Assembly (NCBI GenBank): GCA_025331125.1
Contig: JAOALB010000092.1
Span: 124,001 to 188,000, forward strand
Reading direction: 5' to 3'
Origin: Mycogone perniciosa
Lineage: Eukaryota > Ascomycota > Sordariomycetes > Hypocreales > Hypocreaceae
Length of the DNA stretch: 64,000 nucleotides
Made by a program: the position numbers and the translations under genes. The notes beneath the pieces are model-generated. The model ran no database searches and was not told the DNA's origin. It saw only the letters and a list, made by a program, of their open reading frames with translations. Below, one piece after another: positions 22,212 through 33,375 of this stretch (positions are counted from its first letter, which is position 1; each line of letters begins with the position of its first letter).

Positions 22212-24592
22212 CTTGGGAGTCGATTTCAATGGTAAGGAATCTTGAGGGCCAGCTTCAAGTGAAGAGGCGGCAATAGGGATGCTTTTATATTATGGCGCCA
22301 TCCACCCAACGAATGTCTAACCCTTCTGTTCCTGGCAGTATTACTCGTAGGCCTGCATTATCAATTGAACTGACAGAGCTGCCGAACAGCAGCAGCTGAG
22401 CGTAGGTTTCCTACATCCCTGTTCAAATCTCGGTTGATGAGATCGCTAGGAAAAATCCGTGAGATCGGCCGTCTTTGGCGTTAGCTGGGCTGTCAGATCG
22501 GCACTGGCATTTCCAAATAGAGATTGGAGGCTCTACGAAAGGACCAATCTGTCTCAGTTCTGGTGGCCACAGTCCTCTTAGACCCGACACGTTTTTTTTT
22601 TTCGTACGAAGCGAAGTACACCGTATCGGACCTAATTTTCATGGGAGACCCAGGCGATCTCGTATTTTTGAGCTGCTGATGTGCCAAGCTTCGAGTGCCT
22701 ATGGATACGCTTGTAAATCATGAACGGTGAACACAGAAATAAGCCCAATATTAGATCGAATTCGATTCCCACTGCTCAACGTCCGTCCAATGGTGACAAC
22801 TCATTGGAGAGGGTTGTTATGATAATACCACTAATACTGCATAGTACATATAGGCAACAGATCTTAGAGAGGATGACATGTACATACCCCTCTGAGAATG
22901 GAGGTCGGAGCGCTATGCCGACGCGCTTGGAAAGGCCGGGAGAGTGAGCCAATGGGGATACACAATGCCGCAGAATACCATTCACAAAGGCTCTACCACT
23001 AATAATCGTCGTCCAGGTCTATCAAAATTCCACGGAATCATGAATGCCCCGAGTTTAGTTGTGGTGGCTAACCCTTTTCGACCTCTGGGAATGAGAGGCA
23101 GCAATGACGCATGCGGTGCTCATTTTCCAGCATCACGTCATAGCTCGTAAAATGGAGTTTTTGAGTATGTCTGCTTATGACATTACTCGTAGGCCCTGGG
23201 AGATGAACAGAAGAATCCAGACATTTCCCCTCGATTGATGGATCAGTCGACTCTTAGGAACAGAGCAGCCTTAATCGTTCATCGAGCGAGTCAGTAATAA
23301 CTAATACGAGTACTCTGTCAAGGGACCGCAGTTGATAGGCCTACCCACTGCCAAGTCCTAGACATATGCAGTCTACGGAGTGCCCCCTGAATTATTCCTT
23401 AGCGCTCCCTTAACCGGTAAAGGTTCAAGATACGTACCTTCCTAACATTATACAGTATAATTATGCATTAGTTTAGATAAAGGGGTACTTTATGGATGGT
23501 TAGAAATGATCAGTATCGTCAAATAGCTAGGAAAGCGATTAACAAGGCCATAATTGCTATCTAGGAAGCTATCAAGCTGTTCTGTTATTTGAATTGTCTT
23601 GGTGGATTTACTGTTGCTAGAGGTGTATAGAGTAATAGTTACACTCGTTATTAGAGTGACTTTTCTATACCTGAGCTAGCATGTTATATCTATATTTGTA
23701 GATGTATTTTAGAGTATCTATCTATCCCTGCCTAACTAAAGCTCTCTACTACATACCTAGTTAAAAGTCATGCGGTAAGTCACTGCCGATGAATAATTCA
23801 GGGGTAGACTGTACAGCTTTAAAAAAGGATGAATGAATCATCCGTACATCGAAAATAGTGACTTTATTCCGCATTGAGCAAAGTTGTGAAGCGAACAAAA
23901 AAAAAGGTCAACAGCCATCTGGTTCTGGAATTTGGGGGACCCTTGTACGGAGTATGGAGGAGTATTACGGAGTACGGAGTAGATCGTGGGGTATTACAAG
24001 GGTGGGATGTCAAATCCTCATGGGCAGCGATATCATTGGCTGTGTGTCAAGCCATCTACTACGGCTACCGTATAAAACAGCACTAATAGACAAAGGCTCC
24101 GCGCGGATTTGGGGTTTCACATGTCAAAAACCAGACATAATAACCACGTTGCACTGTCACGAGGTGATGAAAACGCTCCATTCGAGCCGAGACTGCTACC
24201 GACAGCCCAGTGTGCAGTATGGCATGTGCCGCTGCCAACCCAGCCTTGCTGACCCAGCTAATGCGGCCTCGAATCGTGACCAATTTCTTGTCCTCTTCCT
24301 ACTCCTACTCCTCGGCAGCACTCCCGGCCATTGTGCCGTACTCGAAAGGCGGTGCCCCTACGAGATTATCGCCTCTTTACGTACACGCACACGCACGAAT
24401 ACGACGTCCTGCGAACCTCCCTGGAACTTGATTACCGCAGTGACGACAGTCCTTTGAAGGGGACAGTCCCGAGCTTCGGCTTCAGATGATGCGCCGATCC
24501 GAATTCATAGACCATCGCACCGCTCACGTACACATTATCACGTCCAGGGATCGCACATAGATCGCGTTCTCGTTGCTTCTCTTCTGTATAAA
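22212..24592. other. Divergent intergenic region with repeat element
   Basis: A 2.4 kb interval between the minus-strand binding protein and the plus-strand lipase, so it holds both promoters. The middle is AT-rich and carries a terminal-inverted-repeat element (23369-23811). A cluster of TACGGAGTA copies follows at about 23946-23980. A TATAAA sits at 24588-24593, overlapping the lipase start codon. No coding region could be supported; the long frame at 23858-24457 has no recognisable domain. Confidence 0.6.
23369..23811. mobile_element. Decayed TIR element (Tc1/pogo-like or MITE remnant)
   Basis: An AT-rich 443 bp segment bounded by inverted repeats. The right end read inward is CAGTCTA plus CCCCTGAATTATTC (23811 back to 23791). 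The left end has the same two parts, CAGTCTA at 23369-23375 and CCCCTGAATTATTC at 23384-23397, split by an 8 bp insertion (CGGAGTGC). Inverted repeats starting with CAG are typical of pogo/Fot1-type DNA transposons, which duplicate TA at the target; here TA lies 2 bp outside the left end and directly outside the right end, so no clean duplication is visible. The interior has only short frames full of stops and is probably a non-autonomous or mutated (RIP-affected) copy. Confidence 0.6.
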
Positions 24593-26816
24593 ATGATAGA
24601 CCACGTCCTCGGACGGCCCTCATCCAAGTCGCGGCGCTTGCAGGTCTTGGCCGTACTGTCATTCTGGACCTTTTATCTATACAGGCAAGTCGATGCCCTT
24701 TTGATACCACGGAACCCTTCCTAACGAGATAGCCAGAGGCCACAAACATGGCCCGCCCGGGGCGCAGACGCTTTCGCGGTTCTTCTCCAGGCGCCTGACA
24801 GCATGGCAAACCGTCGCCATCACCATGCTATACCTCTATGCCGCTCGAAACTTCAGTGCTCTCGTCGGTCTGGCCAGTGCGGAACCCATGGCTAACATGT
24901 ACGACACCACATATTTCCGCGCGACGTGGGTCTTGACTGCGTTGGACGCTGGGTTCTGGACCGCCATGAAAATTCGGACCAAATGGCTACGCGATCTGGC
25001 TAGCATCGTGTTTTCTCTCTTCTACCTTGTGGCGGCGGAGAGGGCGGACGAAAAGGTCCGCAAGGTCCGCGGAATGCTCACTGTCGAGCATTTGCGGGTT
25101 GCATGGAACAAGGGAACGACGCCGTATCTTGGCTTCTTGCAGCGCCTGATGCGGCCCAGGTTCACAAGGTGGCCCCCCAGACAGGTTCGCATCCCGCGCC
25201 CGTCCAACAGCGACTACAAGGACCCGGTTTCGGCATGGCTATACTATGACGGGCCTCTCGCAGAGTTGGCGCATCACAGCAAGCTCATCTTGGACATTCC
25301 AGGCGGAGGATTCGTAGCCATGGACCCTCGTTGCAACGACGACAAACTGTTCGCTTGGGCTGCTAAGACGGGGCTTCCAATCCTCAGTCTCGACTACAAG
25401 AAAGCGCCAGAGTACCCGTACCCCTATGCCCTGAACGAGTGTTTCGATGTCTATGCGACGATTATCAAGACTCGGGGCAGATGCATTGGCATGTCTGGCA
25501 AGGAGGTGCCGAGAATCATTGTTACTGGCGATAGTGCTGGTGGAAATCTCGCTGTGTCTTCCACCCTGATGATTCTTGAGACTAGCAGCAGCCATTTCCG
25601 CCGCTTCTCCAGCACAGATAAACTGCCTCCCCCGGAGGGACTAGTATGCTTTTATCCTGCCCTGGATATGAACATTGGCATCTGGATGACGGATGAGCAA
25701 ATGTCCTTGATTAGAGACCGAAGGATGAGAAAGACCAACAAGTCAATCGTGAGGCGGAAGAGCATGCAGTACAACGATCTCGTCGGAACACCACACCACT
25801 CGGACGATGATGATGGGAGCCCCACGCCCAAACCAACCTCGGTGTTGACGACACTTACACTTAGCCCCCAACCTGAGTATTCACACACCGGCCCGCGGTC
25901 ATTGAGCAGCTCACAAAGTCCCAATGGCACAAAGAATAGTAGTAGCATGTCCCACCACGCTGAACCAATGAGGACTCGGCTGGCGACCTCGTCGATGATT
26001 TCGTACTTTAACGACCGAGTACTGACCCCAGAACTGATGCGTGCCATGATCATCCTCTACATCGGCGCGCATAACCGACCCGACTTTTCACAAGACTATC
26101 TTCTCAGCCCCGTACTCGCGCCTGAGGACCTGTTGGCCAAGTTCCCCAAGACGTACTTTATGACGGGAGAGCGAGATCCCTTGGTCGACGATACAGTTGT
26201 TTTTGCTGGGCGGTTGAGGAGGGCCAAGGAGGCCGCCGCGCGACAGAATCTCCCCCCCTCGGCCAGGGATGACAAGGACTGGACGTTTGATGACACCGAG
26301 GTCGCCGAGGTCATGCTTATACCTGGCACCTCGCACGGCTTTATGCAATTTCCGGGCGTATACCCTCCAGCTTGGAAGCACTTTGAGCGCAGCGCAGGGT
26401 GGTTTGATCAACTATTTGTTGACGCAGAGACTCAGCGGGCCGAGCAAGCCAGAGCTCCACCACCACCAGCTAGGGAAGAGACAGTCATTGCACGCGGTAG
26501 ACGACAGTCCGTGGCCGAGTCGAGTGGCGACGAAGACAAGCCGTTGGAGATTAGTATGACGAAACTATCACGGGGTAGGGGATTGACGCAACCTGTGGAG
26601 GTGAACGGGCATAAGTCCTGTGATAATGCAGGGCCAACATCACCATCACGGGTTGACGGAGACGGGCAACAGCAGCCGGAACGGAACGCAAAGAGGATTA
26701 AGAGGATACTGAGGGGAAATAAGAGTCTGGTGAAGCTGACGAGCTCGGATGACTTGCTTGGACGGAGAATGCAAGGGCTGGCGAGCGGGTTGACGGGCAC
26801 GGGAGATGATGATTGA
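24593..26816 (+). CDS. Hormone-sensitive-lipase-type alpha/beta hydrolase
   Basis: Two exons, 24593..24684 and 24737..26816, give 723 residues. The intron has a GC donor in perfect context (ACAG/GCAAGT), a CTAAC branch site and acceptor CCAG at 24736, which alone keeps the frame open through to MLYLYAARNFSALVG; a start at the internal ATG 24825 would need no intron but would lose about 60 residues. The hydrophobic N-terminal third suggests membrane anchoring. The hydrolase core has the oxyanion motif IPGGGFVAMDP (about residue 220), the nucleophile GDSAGG (Ser near 297), an acid in GERDPLVDD and a histidine in GTSHGF. A low-complexity insert rich in Ser/Thr/Pro separates the halves, and the tail is basic. 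The family hydrolyses acylglycerols or other esters; substrate unknown. Confidence 0.85.
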
Positions 26817-27921
26817 GCATGAGTTATTGATTTTGACGACTAGACTGTACGAGACATATGGTTAAGAGGGCAGACAGACATATTTTCTACGTGTTGTATA
26901 TGGCATACGGAGTACGAAGTACATAGAGCGCCTCATGTCATTTAGTAAATGAAACTTTGGATCACTCTCAACCAACTCGGAAAACTCGCGATTGATAAAC
27001 CCCGCAATCCCGAATATCTAATGGCCCATTTCTATGCCTATAGTGGCGTGAACTATTGTTGTTGTTATCTAGTCCACAGAATGAATGATGCTGTCAATCA
27101 ACCCCACAAACCAATCGCACCGGCAAGACGCCACCACCAACCCATGTCGGATATCGGGTCGCCGGCACATGAGGATCGATCGACCAAGCTTTGATGATGA
27201 CGTTGAGAGAAGAGAAAGCAGGAAAAAAAGGGATCTATAAAAAAAACACCGCATTCGCTGAGAAAATGACAGCTTTGCTAGCCGTGAGATCCGATGAGGG
27301 GTCAAATGCAACCGAAGCTACATGTCACATATTACTCGTAGATAGATATATAGATAGTAGCTAGTAATAGCTACTAGCTACTAGTCTGATAGCTGAGCTT
27401 TATTGGCTGTCAGCTCCTTGATCTCCGTGTCAACGCAGCATACATATGATTGCTGCAGCCGGTTCTCGAACGATACGGGCTTTGGGCGAATGAGCTGCAG
27501 GTTCACGCCACGGAGGCTGCACCCCTCCCCCTCTCCCCCTCCCCCTCATTTTCATCATAGCTCCTCTCATGCATGTATCTTTCGATCTGTAGGGGTGACT
27601 CGGGTGTTGCGAGTGCCTGCAATGAAGCCAGTGATGGTGATTTCTGATTGTTCTGTACGGAGGATGGAGTACTATATGTTGCCCACCACCTGTATATATG
27701 GTACGAGTACATGTACATAGATACAAAGTACATACCTGATATAAGCCGTGTCGACGTCATCATCATCATATAACCTCTTCCTTTCTCCTCCTCGTCCTCC
27801 TCATCCTCCTCATCCTCCTCATCCTCCTTCTCCTCTTCCATCTTTTTCTCAATAGCACTTCTCTTCTTCCTCTTCTCCCCAATAACCGCCCAATAGCTGC
27901 ACATACCACTTACACCTCAAC
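26817..27921. other. Intergenic region with GAD promoter
   Basis: This 1.1 kb holds the 3' UTR of the lipase gene and the promoter of the glutamate decarboxylase gene. Visible: a TACGGAGTACGAAGTAC motif pair (about 26906-26922), GATA/TAGCTA short repeats (27340-27385), a CCCCCTCTCC tract (27525-27547) and a long polypyrimidine leader. No gene is supported. Confidence 0.6.
27774..27885 (+). promoter_or_regulatory. Polypyrimidine (CT-rich) leader of the GAD gene
   Basis: Just upstream of the GAD start codon (27922) about 110 bp are almost pure C and T, with repeated CCTCCTCAT units. CT-rich tracts of this kind lie near the transcription start of strongly expressed fungal genes, so this is a likely core promoter or 5' leader. 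Confidence 0.5.
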
Positions 27922-29793
27922 ATGGTCCATCTCAGCACTGTCGTTCGATCCGGCTCTGTGTCGCCATCCAAGGATCAATCCAAGGAGCCATCAAAGGACG
28001 GATCCGCTTCGCTGTCTGTTGAGCAGCCACTCCACAAGAGCCTCTCGCAGCTCAAGCTCAGCAACTATGAGGATGAATTCACCACCAGCGTCTACGGCAC
28101 GCGCTTCGCATCCCAGGATTTGCCCAAGCACAATATCCCTGACTGCCAGATGCCTCGCGACGTTGCCTACCATATGATCAAGGATCACCTCAGCTTGGAC
28201 AACAATCCCAAGCTCAAGTAAGCTATTCTCACTAGGGGTTAATGGATAGATTTGCTAATTGGCCAAAAGTCTGGCCTCCTTTGTGACAACTTACATGGTG
28301 TGTTTGTTGTCAATCCGTCAATTGTTATCTATCTATTCCATCTGCTTACACGCTATTCTAGGAGGATGAGGCCGAGAAGCTCATGGCCGAGTCGTTTTCC
28401 AAAAACTTCATTGACTATGAAGAATACCCCCAGTGCGCTGACATCCAAAACCGTTGTGTCAACATGATTGGCGACCTTTTCCATGCCTCTTCTGGTAGCA
28501 GTATCGGCACCTCTTGTGTCGGATCCTCAGAGGCTATCATGCTCGCCGTTCTGGCCATGAAGAAGCGCTGGAAGCTGCGCCGCCAGGCCGAAGGCAAAAG
28601 CACTGAAAACCCCAACATCATCATGTCGTCCGCCGTTCAGGTCTGCTGGGAAAAAGCTGCGCGCTATTTCGAAGTCGAGGAGAAGTTTGTGTACTGCACC
28701 CCGACTCGGTATGTTATTGACCCGGAGGAGGCGGTGGCTCTCGTCGATGAAAACACCATTGGGATTGCGGTCCTGCTCGGCACCACGTATACCGGACACT
28801 ATGAAGATGTCAAGGCGGTCAATGACCTCTTGATTGAGAAAGGCTTGGACGTGTCCATCCATGTTGATGCGGCAAGTGGTGGTTTTGTCGCCCCTTTTGT
28901 CGTCCCCGACTTGGAGTGGGATTTCCGTCTGGAGAAGGTCGTCTCTATTAACGTGTCCGGTCACAAGGTTTGCTCCCCCGTCTGCCAAATATATCTCAAA
29001 GGACGTATAATGGATGACTTACTCGTATATGCAATAGTATGGCCTCGTTTATCCCGGCGTCGGTTGGGTTGTCTGGCGATCTACAGAGTACCTCCCTCAG
29101 GACCTCATTTTCAACATCAACTACCTTGGCGCAGAGCAATCGTCCTTTACCCTCAACTTCTCCAAGGGAGCATCCCAAGTCATTGGCCAATACTACCAAC
29201 TCATCCGCCTCGGCAGGCGCGGCTATCAGTCCATCATGAGCAACCTCACTCGCACCGCCGACTACCTCACCGACGCTCTCGAGGCCCTCGGCTTCGCCAT
29301 CATGTCAGAGCGCTCTGGCCGCGGCCTCCCTCTTGTTGCCTTCCGCTTCAAGGGTAAGAATGACGGTGGCAGGGATAGGCATTATGATGAATTTACTCTG
29401 GCACACCACCTGCGCTCTCGCGGCTGGGTCGTCCCGGCGTACACAATGGCGCCGCACACTGAGAAGATGAAGATGCTGCGTGTGGTAGTGCGAGAGGACT
29501 TCTCCAAGAGCAGATGTGATATGTTGATCAGCGACATCAAGCTCTGCATCGGATTGATGGAGAAGACAGATTCTGAGATGGTGAGGATGCAGGAGGAGTA
29601 TATCCGGGATCACCTCACTTCGGCTGGTAGGGTCAGGCATACGAAGCACCACAAACCTTCACACCATTATAAGGTATGTCTGCCTTTTCCTCGAGCGAGA
29701 TGCATTGTACCATCGTTGAGTCTGACATATGCATGACAGGGCGAGGGACACTCCCTCCAGGGCAAGACGGGCAAGACCCATGCCGTTTGCTAA
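27922..29793 (+). CDS. Glutamate decarboxylase
   Basis: Five exons, 27922..28217, 28270..28297, 28362..28967, 29038..29673 and 29740..29793, encode 539 residues. The second exon is only 28 bp, yet restores the family sequence LNLASFVTTYM/EDEAEKLM. The protein is a PLP-dependent group II decarboxylase: HVDAASGGFVAPF carries the Asp that holds the cofactor ring, and SINVSGHK ends in the Schiff-base lysine (about residue 310), with the splice directly after it and YGLVYPGVGWVVW following. It converts glutamate to GABA in the cytosol, using a proton, and starts the GABA shunt, which in fungi serves stress tolerance, nitrogen use and conidial germination. The short last exon ends in KTHAVC. It is convergent with the acetylornithine aminotransferase gene, 331 bp away. 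Confidence 0.95.
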
Positions 29794-30124
29794 AACCGCC
29801 AAGTAATGAATGTGATATACGTCCACGCCATTTCACTCAGGTTGCCTTGTGTCATAGCATGCATGTTATCGCATATGGCGCTGGCCGCTTGAACAGAGAG
29901 ATATTGTCATAACAAATATATGAGAGCGTTTGTTTGAGTCACCCATCTCGCCTCGTTTTGTGATCAATCCTTCAAGTCATGTTCCCATCGCGAAACCGTA
30001 GTCATTGCATGCATCTCTATAAATATTTTTCATCATCACAAACCACCCATCCATAACGCGCGCTAATAGACCCTACCCAAGATTTTTTAAACAGACAAGA
30101 AAAAGCAACGCCATGTCTCGTGGC
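29794..30124. other. Convergent 3' UTR region between GAD and ARG8-type gene
   Basis: 331 bp between two converging stop codons. It is moderately AT-rich with an ATAAATATTTTTCAT stretch near 30017-30031 that could serve termination. Nothing else is seen. Confidence 0.55.
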
Positions 30125-31643
30125 CTACGAGCGCGTAGCCGCAATAGCATCTTCCAAGATGTCAAGCCCATGGTTGATTTCATCCTCGCTGATGACCAGG
30201 CTCGGCAAGAACCGCAGTGTATTGGTTCCCGCAGTGATGACCAGGAGGCCCCTCTCACGAGCAGCCTGGACAATGGGGTTCGGATCCGCAGTCAACTGCA
30301 GACCCAAGATGAGGCCCCTGCCTCGGACCTCGGAAATCAGCTCCGGGAAGCGAGCTTGTAGTTTGGCGAATCGGCCCCGGAACACCTTGGACTTTGCTAG
30401 GACGCCCTCCTGCAGCTGCGGATCGGATAGTCTGGTCACAAGGTAGTGGGCGAGTCGGCATGCCAAGGGGTTGCCGCCGAAGGTAGTGCCGTGGTCGCCG
30501 ACCTTGATTTTGTCGCTAACGGCTTCGTTGACGATGACGGCCCCGATAGGAAATCCGTTGCCGAGGGCCTTGGCCGTCGTGAGGATATCAGGGTGAGCCT
30601 CTTTGGGGAGATTGCCATGCGCCCACAACGTGCCTGTGCGAGAAAGACCAGACTGGATTTCATCATGGATTAGGACGGCGCCGACTTCGCGGCATCGCTT
30701 GCCAAGGGCCACCATGAACTCCTCGGAACTAGCGTAGATGCCGCCTTCACCTTGAATCGGCTCGATAATGACACCGCAAGTCTTGTCGTTCACGAGCTCA
30801 TTGATCGCCGAGACGTCATTGTACGTTCCCAGCTTGAATCCGGGAACCATGGGCGCAAACGGCTTCTGGTACTTGGGGTTATGCGTCGCGGAGAGAGAAC
30901 CCATGGTCCTGCCATGGAAGGCGTTCTGGAATGACACAATCTCGGTCTTGTTGCCGGATGGGTCCACGATCTTGCCGGCCTTTCTCGCAAACTTGATGGC
31001 AGCTTCGTTGGCCTCTGAACCCGAGTTGCAGACAAACACCCTCGAGGCTTCGTGCATGCATCCCGACTCGAGTGTCTTCTCGACCAGGAGCTTCGACAGG
31101 GCGCCAGTCCAAGGGTTATAGTACAGGTTCGACGCGTGGATAAGAGTTTGGGCCTGGGGCGTGGTTCTCTGGTGTTAGTCACAGGCCCTCACTGGCTGGG
31201 GATGAGTCACCGCGGTGTTGGACAACTCACTTGCTCGGCGATGATTTTCGAAGCCTCTGGGTCACAGTGGCCCAAAGCTGTCACGGCGATGCCAGCTGTG
31301 AAGTCGAGGTACTTGCGATTATCAATGTCCCAGAGCCACGAGCCCGAGCCCTTGGCGAAGACAGGCGGTGGTCGAACGTACGTTGCGACCATGTATGGAG
31401 CATGCTCGTTTACAGGGGCGGCGCTGGAGGAGTCCGGAGTCGGATCGGCGTTCGGGAGTGACACATCTCGCTTCTACATGTCAGCCACTGATCGCATAGA
31501 GGGGATTGAATCGAGTTCCAGCTCACCAAGTTCAGCGAAGCTCGGGTCGAGGAGAATGTCCGACCAGGTAGTCTGGCGCAGCCAATGGTGCATGACCTGG
31601 CCAAAACAGCCGCCTGGCGTCGAAGCGGTAAACTCAGAGCCAT
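30125..31643 (-). CDS. Acetylornithine aminotransferase, mitochondrial
   Basis: Three exons, 31643..31527, 31473..31231 and 31153..30125, give 462 residues. The start MALSLPLRRQAAVLARSC opens an Arg/Ser/Ala-rich, acid-free stretch that fits a mitochondrial presequence. The mature part is a class III PLP aminotransferase: GSWLWDIDNRKYLDFTAGIA, the phosphate-binding CNSGSEANEAAIKFAR, the cofactor-contacting LIHDEIQSGLSRTG and the catalytic lysine in TTAKALGNGFPIGAV (about residue 315). It transfers the amino group between N-acetylglutamate semialdehyde and glutamate to form N2-acetylornithine in arginine biosynthesis (yeast ARG8 role). Ornithine aminotransferase is a related family, but the presequence and SEANEAAIKFARK context favour the arginine-pathway enzyme. 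Confidence 0.94.
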
Positions 31644-32110
31644 ATCTTTCCCAATTGCGCACCTATATATGGACCTGGTGAACAAAGAATGGGTGTGTGT
31701 GTGTGTGTGCTTTGTAGATGCAGGATGGTTTGCAGAGCGTGGGGGAGAGATTATTTACAGCTACCTCGCACGCGTTATCGATAAAGCTCCGTTATCGCTC
31801 ACCCCATTGGCCTGTGCGGCATGGAGAGCATGATGACATAGCTTCGACGCGTGTCGAGAAATAAAAGCGCCAGTTTGACAGGCGAGATGGCTACTACATC
31901 ATATGGTAATATGAATGACAACAGGAACAGAAATACAAACTCTACAAGGTCCGTCCAAACAAACGCGACGAGTCTCAGTATGCAACCAGAACGCCGCCTT
32001 GCCGGTCCGACAAGGGATTAACAACCCAAGAGCCCCCAAGCATCGTACAGCCTTGTCGCAACCGTCTTTTCCCAGCCCCGTATAATATCCCAGCCGTAAA
32101 CCATGCGTCT
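31644..32110. other. Short promoter/3' UTR interval with GT repeat
   Basis: Between the aminotransferase start and the ATG27 stop there are 467 bp. A GT dinucleotide run (about 31693-31709) lies about 50 bp upstream of the aminotransferase ATG. No clear regulatory motif is seen; a TGACTC-type Gcn4/CPC1 site was looked for and not found. Confidence 0.5.
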
Positions 32111-33375
32111 TTAGACAGCGCTGTAACCTCCTCGACTGCCCGCCCCCTGGACCGTGTTCAGGACTCGGCGAGTCCAGTCCTTCATGAGATAGGGGATATC
32201 GCGAATGGTGTCGCCATGGGGCACCAGATCCCAACCTCTCGCGCCGTATCGGTTGTAGTTGAGCCAGGATCCAAAGATCAGGTAGGCGGCAATGCCCAGG
32301 AAGAGACTAAAGATTTTCTGTTAGAAAGGTATTTTGTTCGCAGGGGGTGGGGGACTTGAGCGTACATGATAACAAACCAGGTGAAGAAGCCCCAATGAGA
32401 GCTGGAATTGCCACCCTCGTCCCCGTCCTTGTCGTTGTTACCACCATCCCGCTTCTCACAAGCAAACTTGGTATGCCAAGTAAGCCGCAAGACGTCGACA
32501 TCCTTTTCCGCAGCGTAGCTTTCCCAAACGAGAGCCGCATTCTCCTTCTTCAACTGGTGCTCGATGGATGAGTCCTCGTTATTGCCATTATCACCCTTCT
32601 CATCTTTACCGCCTTTATCACCCTTGTCGTCCTTTCCTTTGTCGTCCTTGCCCTTGTCGTCCTTGCCGTCATCCGCTCGCTGCCGAACTGTCGAGGGTTT
32701 TACGTATTTGTCTTCCGTCTCCCACTCGGCTTCGGTTCCCTTCTTGTTGGGGTCACATATGAATTCGATCACAGCCTTCTGCTCTCTCCGCTCCTTGACT
32801 GGCCCGGTAAGAGGGTGTTTGCCACCCTTGAGGACTAACCTCACGCCTTCCTTCTGGGAATCCGAGTTCGAATCGCTGGTTTTGAGCCTCGTTACCTCGT
32901 GCTCGAATTGAGATCCTCCGGCGTTCTCGAGACCTCCGGCTATCGCGACGACCTTGGACACTGAATCCTGGTCCCCTTTGAGGAAGCGGGTGATGGCACA
33001 CACTGATGCCGTCGTTAGCTAGGCTAGGCTAGGCTAGGAAGGGAGCAAAAAGAAGGCAGCTGGGTAACAAACGAAAGAAATGCAGAAAATATAGAATAAA
33101 CACCTACCTCTTGTACCATTCGGGCACTCCTCTTTACTCTTCGCCTTGCCGCTCTTTTTCAACGGCTGACAAATGTCCACGGTGTAGGTGGTGTTCTGGT
33201 GGGCATCCGTGCTGGACTCGTATCGCGACGTCACTACGGAGTGAGGGCCGCCTAGCTCGGAAAGATCGAAGTTATGGCCATCTACCAGCACCTTTTTGCA
33301 GTCCAGCATAGCCGAGGCCTGCAAAGGCGCGAGCAGAAGGGAGAGAAGAAGCGCTGACGACTGAGGACGATGCAT
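32111..33375 (-). CDS. atg27: Autophagy-related protein 27
   Basis: Three exons, 33375..33108, 33002..32366 and 32306..32111, give 366 residues. The protein has a signal peptide (MHRPQSSALLLSLLLAPL, cleaved near ASA), a cysteine-containing luminal mannose-6-phosphate-receptor-like domain, one transmembrane helix near residues 292-315 and a short cytosolic tail ending in YSAV. Yeast Atg27 is a type I membrane protein that cycles between vacuole, Golgi and Atg9 vesicles, and the same terminal YSAV serves its sorting. An unusual feature is a run of KDDKG repeats with further Lys/Asp/Gly in the luminal part (coded around 32570-32690). The first intron (33003..33107) carries four tandem GCTAG units. 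Junctions restore TRVCAITRFLKG and FVIMILFLGIAAYLIFG. Confidence 0.92.
33018..33038. repeat. GCTAG pentamer array inside the first ATG27 intron
   Basis: Four tandem GCTAG units between the branch-like GCTAAC and the rest of the intron; on the gene's strand they read CCTAG or CTAGC. Each unit contains a potential TAG acceptor, but none would keep the frame as the CAG at 33003 does. Confidence 0.8.

Noticed and set aside
22380..22450. A GTTCAAATC string that resembles a tRNA T-arm
   Set aside because: No acceptor stem, D-arm or anticodon stem could be built around it.
27922..33375. A metabolic gene cluster from GAD to ATG27
   Set aside because: The genes are housekeeping, of mixed orientation and unrelated pathways; no backbone synthase, transporter plus regulator set is present.
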